Source: Cyanobium sp. E1_MAG_00006
GTDB lineage: Bacteria; Cyanobacteriota; Cyanobacteriia; PCC-6307; Cyanobiaceae
DNA length: 44,696 nt
Assembly (NCBI GenBank): GCA_027488975.1
Contig: JAIYAQ010000003.1
Coordinates: 1 to 44,696 of the forward strand
Direction: 5' to 3'
The stretch's first letter is position 1, and each line of letters opens with the position of its first letter. Both the position numbers and the translations under genes were made by a program. A model generated the notes under the pieces. That model saw only the letters and a list, made by a program, of their open reading frames with translations. It was not told the origin of the DNA and did no database searches. Below, one piece after another: positions 42,034-44,696 of the stretch.

Positions 42034-43424
42034 CCAATCCTGCCGCCCAGCTCCACTTCCATCAGCGCAACCGGGCCTATTACGAGGATCTGGCTCGACT
42101 GCACCACCTGCTGGTGGGGCAGGGGCTGCGGGTGCTGGAGATCGGCTGCGGAATGGGCGATCTGCTGGCGAGTGTGCGGCCGGCCCATGGTGTTGGCGTG
42201 GAACTGGATCCAGCTCTGACCCGGGCGGCCCAGGAGCGGCATCCGCAGCTGCGCATCCTCTGCGCCGACGCCGAGACAATCACCCCGGAATCGATCGGCG
42301 AACAGGAGCCCTTCGATGTGATCCTGCTGCCGAACACCCTCAACACGCTGCAGGACGTGCAAGGGGTGCTCGAGCGGCTGGAGGCCTTCTGCCATCCGCG
42401 CACCCGGCTGGTGGTGAGTTTCCACAACTGGCTCTGGCAGCCATTGCTCAAGGCCGCCGAGCTGATCGGCCAGCGCCAGCCGCAACCACCGGAGAGCTGG
42501 CTGACGCCGCGCGATGTGGGCAACCTGCTGGATCTGGCGGGATGGGAAGTGCTCAAGAGCGGCCATCGCTGCCTCCTACCGCGCCGCATCCCCCTGCTCA
42601 CCCCACTCGCCAACCGCTGGCTGAGCCAGCTGCCCGTGCTGGAGCAGCTGGGGCTCACCCACTGGCTGGTGGCGCGGCCCGCCCGCCAGCAGCCCCAGCA
42701 GCCGAGCGTGAGCGTGGTGATCCCAGCCCGCAACGAAGCCGGCAACATCGCCCCGGCGATCGAACGGCTGCCCCAGCTGGGCCGCTCCACCGAGGTGATC
42801 TTCGTGGAGGGCCACTCCACAGACGACACCTGGCAGCGGATCGAGCAGGTGTGCGACAGCTACAGCGGCCCCTTCCGGCTGAAGCGCTTCCGTCAGAGCG
42901 GCAAAGGCAAGGCCGATGCGGTCTGGCTGGGCTTTGAGCAGGCCGAAGGGGAGATCCTGATGATCCTCGATGCCGATCTCACCGTGCGCCCGGAAGACCT
43001 GCCCCGGTTCGTGCAGGCCATGGCCGAAGGCCGCGGTGAATTCGTGAACGGTTGCCGGCTGGTTTACCCGCGCAGCCATGCCGCCATGCCGCCGCTGAAC
43101 ACCGCCGCCAACCGGTTCTTCGCCGCCGTGTTCTCCTGGCTGCTGCGCCAGCGCCTCAAGGACACCCTCTGCGGCACCAAGGTGATCTGGACGCAGGATT
43201 ACGCGCGCCTCAAGGCCGGCCGCAGTTACTTCGGCAACTTCGATCCCTTCGGTGATTTCGATCTGCTGTTCGGCGCCAGCAAGCTGAACCTCAAGATCGT
43301 GGAGGTGCCGGTGCGTTATCAGGAACGCAGCTACGGCAGCTCCAACATCGCCCACGTGAAGGAGGGCTTGATCCTGGCGCGGATGTGCGCCTATGCAGCC
43401 CGCAAGCTGCGCTTCGCACCCTGA
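42030..43424 (+). CDS. Methyltransferase-GT2 fusion protein
   Basis: A 464-residue fusion. Residues about 1-190 are a class I SAM methyltransferase with RVLEIGCGMGDLLA (34-47) and GVELD (56-60). Residues about 226-464 are a GT2 domain resembling dolichol/polyprenyl-phosphate sugar synthases: VSVVIPARNEAGN (227-239), VEGHSTDDTW, and the metal-binding DADLT (314-318), then TLCGTKVIWTQDYARL and FGDFDLLFGASKL. The GT2 domain probably makes a polyprenyl-phosphate sugar for the GT39 enzymes, and the methyltransferase may modify the sugar or lipid. That division of labour is inference. It is coupled to the GT39-TPR gene by a 4-base overlap. Confidence 0.88.
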   Translation: MTNPAAQLHFHQRNRAYYEDLARLHHLLVGQGLRVLEIGCGMGDLLASVRPAHGVGVELDPALTRAAQERHPQLRILCADAETITPESIGEQEPFDVILLPNTLNTLQDVQGVLERLEAFCHPRTRLVVSFHNWLWQPLLKAAELIGQRQPQPPESWLTPRDVGNLLDLAGWEVLKSGHRCLLPRRIPLLTPLANRWLSQLPVLEQLGLTHWLVARPARQQPQQPSVSVVIPARNEAGNIAPAIERLPQLGRSTEVIFVEGHSTDDTWQRIEQVCDSYSGPFRLKRFRQSGKGKADAVWLGFEQAEGEILMILDADLTVRPEDLPRFVQAMAEGRGEFVNGCRLVYPRSHAAMPPLNTAANRFFAAVFSWLLRQRLKDTLCGTKVIWTQDYARLKAGRSYFGNFDPFGDFDLLFGASKLNLKIVEVPVRYQERSYGSSNIAHVKEGLILARMCAYAARKLRFAP

Positions 43425-43440
43425 GGCACCAGCCACGGCC

Positions 43441-44394
43441 ATGAGCAAGCGCTGGCTGATTCCCCTGGTGGCCGCCCTGGTGATCTACATGGGCCTGGGG
43501 CTGACCTTCGGCCTTCACGATTTCGGCAGCACCCTGCAGCGGCTGCCGCTCTGGTGGTGGTTGCTGGCACCGGCCGTGGCGCTGTGCAGCCACGGCCTGC
43601 TGTTCCAGCGCTGGCAGTCCTATCTGCGCCAGCTGGGCTTTCCCCTGCCGTGGCGGGCCAGCAGCAAGATCTACGCAGCCGGGCTGGCACTGATCGCCGC
43701 GCCCGGTCGCAGTGGCGAAGCGCTGCGGGGGTTGTGGCTGCAGCGGCGCCATGGCTTCCCGCTGCAGGTGGGGGTTGGCATCACCCTGGCGGAACGGCTG
43801 GCGGATCTGGCCAGCGCCCTGCTGGTGCTGAGCTGGGGGCTGGGGGAACGGGTGTGGGCCGCCGTGCTGGTGGGTCTGGCGGTGCTGGCCGCCGGCGCCT
43901 GGCTGCTCACCCATCCGCGCATGATCCGTCGGCTGGAGCACGGTCTGGAGCGACTGCCGCTGCACCCTCGCTGGCATGGACTGATCCGCCTGCTGCGCGA
44001 GGGCTTACTGGCCATGGGCCGGGTGCGCCAACTGATGAAGCCGCGGCCCCTGCTGATCGGCACCCTGCTGGCCTGCCTGTGCTGGCTGATCGAAGCTGGC
44101 GTGCTGCAGGGGCTCTACGCAGCACTCGGCACAACCCTGACCCTGAATCAGAGTGCCGTGATCCGCACCGCCACAGGGCTGGGAGGGGTTATCTCCCTGC
44201 TGCCGGCCGGGCTGGGCACCAGCGAAGCCACGGCGATTGGACTGGCCATGGCCTTCGGCGCCAGCCGCCCCAGCGCCCTCGCCGCCACATTGATGCTGCG
44301 TTTCTCCACCCTGGCAGTGCCCTGCCTGATCGGCGTGATCACACTGCTGCGGCAGAAGGATCTGAGCCGGGGCGGAGGGGGTCCAAAGGCTTGA
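43441..44394 (+). CDS. LPG synthase/flippase-like membrane protein
   Basis: A 317-residue membrane protein of the UPF0104/LPG_synthase_TM superfamily, with about 8 hydrophobic segments. Landmarks are the first-loop LALIAAPGRSGEALRGLWLQRRHGF, TLAERLADLASALLVLS and the C-terminal GLGGVISLLPAGLGTSEATAIGL. Proteins of this fold include the membrane part of MprF and archaeal/bacterial proteins tied to lipid-linked sugars. Here it lacks the MprF catalytic domain, so a flippase or accessory role is more likely. It begins 16 bases after the fusion gene. Its stop codon lies within the heptamer array. Confidence 0.83.
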   Translation: MSKRWLIPLVAALVIYMGLGLTFGLHDFGSTLQRLPLWWWLLAPAVALCSHGLLFQRWQSYLRQLGFPLPWRASSKIYAAGLALIAAPGRSGEALRGLWLQRRHGFPLQVGVGITLAERLADLASALLVLSWGLGERVWAAVLVGLAVLAAGAWLLTHPRMIRRLEHGLERLPLHPRWHGLIRLLREGLLAMGRVRQLMKPRPLLIGTLLACLCWLIEAGVLQGLYAALGTTLTLNQSAVIRTATGLGGVISLLPAGLGTSEATAIGLAMAFGASRPSALAATLMLRFSTLAVPCLIGVITLLRQKDLSRGGGGPKA

Positions 44395-44460
44395 TCCCTC
44401 ATCCTTGATCCCTCATCCCTAATCCCCATTCCGCATTCCTCGTTCCTCATTCGAGAGTCC
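44391..44460. repeat. Ten-unit degenerate heptamer array
   Basis: Seventy bases divide exactly into ten 7-base units, the first four alternating TTGATCC and CTCATCC, then diverging (CTAATCC, CCATTCC, GCATTCC, TCGTTCC, TCATTCG, AGAGTCC). The consensus is NNNWTCC. The array starts at the last codons of the upstream gene and includes its stop. It resembles the short tandemly repeated repetitive sequences known from other cyanobacteria. Confidence 0.8.
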
Positions 44461-44507
44461 TTGAGGGGAGCATTTGGAGAGGGGCCGAAGCCACAAAGCG
44501 CAGGCAA

Positions 44508-44533
44508 TAAAAAAGGCGCCCCGAGGGACGCCT
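44508..44533 (-). terminator. Terminator of psbD
   Basis: On the minus strand AGGCGTCCC pairs with GGGGCGCCT (one G-U pair) and is followed by six T. It lies 34 bases after the psbD stop and closes the transcript without any further gene. Confidence 0.9.
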
Positions 44534-44566
44534 GCAAAGGGGATGATGAATCCCTGGTATAAAAAA

Positions 44567-44696
44567 TCAAAGAGCGTTGCCGCGGGGCAGAACCTCTTCA
44601 GGGAAGACGAAGTTTTCGTGCGGCTGGTCAGCCGGTGCCATCCAGGCACGCAGACCTTCATTCAGAAGGATGTTCTTCGTGTAGAAGGTTTCGAAC
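44567..44696 (-). CDS. psbD: Photosystem II D2 protein, C-terminal fragment
   Basis: The window ends inside this gene; only the last 42 codons are present. The residues [19 protein letters not shown] and the end [17 protein letters not shown] are characteristic of D2, the photosystem II reaction-centre subunit that with D1 binds P680, pheophytin and plastoquinone QA. In psbDC operons psbC overlaps or follows this end, but here a terminator follows at once. That marks it as the likely monocistronic second copy, often called psbD2. The copy number cannot be seen from this window. Confidence 0.93.

Noticed and set aside
40771-42279. Open frame of 502 codons antisense to the GT39-TPR gene
   Set aside because: Shadow of a gene with clear membrane and TPR features.
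1-44696. CRISPR array, tRNA, rRNA, insertion sequence or prophage
   Set aside because: No regular spaced repeats of CRISPR size, no cloverleaf, no transposase or integrase product and no phage structural genes were seen by reading both strands.

Overview
The window is GC-rich, densely coded DNA from a cyanobacterium, most likely a picocyanobacterium of the Cyanobium / freshwater Synechococcus type. The taxonomic signals are PsbU, a PsbD fragment, NdhO, a Crr7-like protein, a PetL-like peptide, zeta-carotene desaturase, a PucC-type transporter and several families that I know only from cyanobacteria (DUF3120, DUF4346, DUF6816, DUF751/Ycf33, the TIGR03279 radical SAM family). Most genes are housekeeping or photosynthesis related. 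I found no tRNA or rRNA gene, no CRISPR array, no insertion sequence and no prophage. The assignment to Cyanobium is inference from gene content and base composition.

Layout. 1-277 holds no convincing gene. 278-6635 is a minus-strand run in the order uppP, radical SAM/PDZ protein, tolC-like, pucC-like, inositol-phosphatase-like. 6794-9876 runs forward: DUF3120 protein, psbU with a clear terminator, nadB. 9852-11337 is a minus pair (VKOR-thioredoxin and a secreted unknown). 11436-14089 holds rimO and a coupled MFS transporter. A 30-residue PetL-like gene and a B12-binding radical SAM gene diverge around 14.2-14.4 kb. 16.0-24.6 kb mixes short units: DUF4346, a FemAB-like acyltransferase, a RibD-C reductase with a two-domain pterin synthase, aroK, crr7-like, DUF6816, a GST, and the DUF751-rbfA-GH3 run.

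24.7-33.8 kb carries a glycosyltransferase-TPR protein and hemD, the minus operon crtQ - SRPBCC - lipoprotein, the plus operon SufA-like - TPR - LpxB-like - small membrane protein, then a TIGR01777 epimerase, ndhO and a J-domain protein. 33.9-37.6 kb holds two paralogous SLH/beta-barrel porins on the minus strand, each with its own terminator. Their 5' ends are nearly identical over 71 bases. Upstream of the second porin is an unusual short unit: a structured leader, a very strong Shine-Dalgarno sequence, a 17-codon ORF and a terminator-like hairpin.

38.0-44.4 kb is the most distinctive block. Four tightly packed plus-strand genes encode a GT39 membrane glycosyltransferase, a GT39-like/TPR protein, a methyltransferase-GT2 fusion and an LPG-synthase/flippase-like membrane protein. 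Together they look like a lipid-linked sugar pathway for the cell envelope. The block ends in a degenerate heptamer array that starts at the stop codon of its last gene. The right edge holds the last 42 codons of a minus-strand psbD, followed by a terminator and no psbC, so it is probably the monocistronic second psbD copy.
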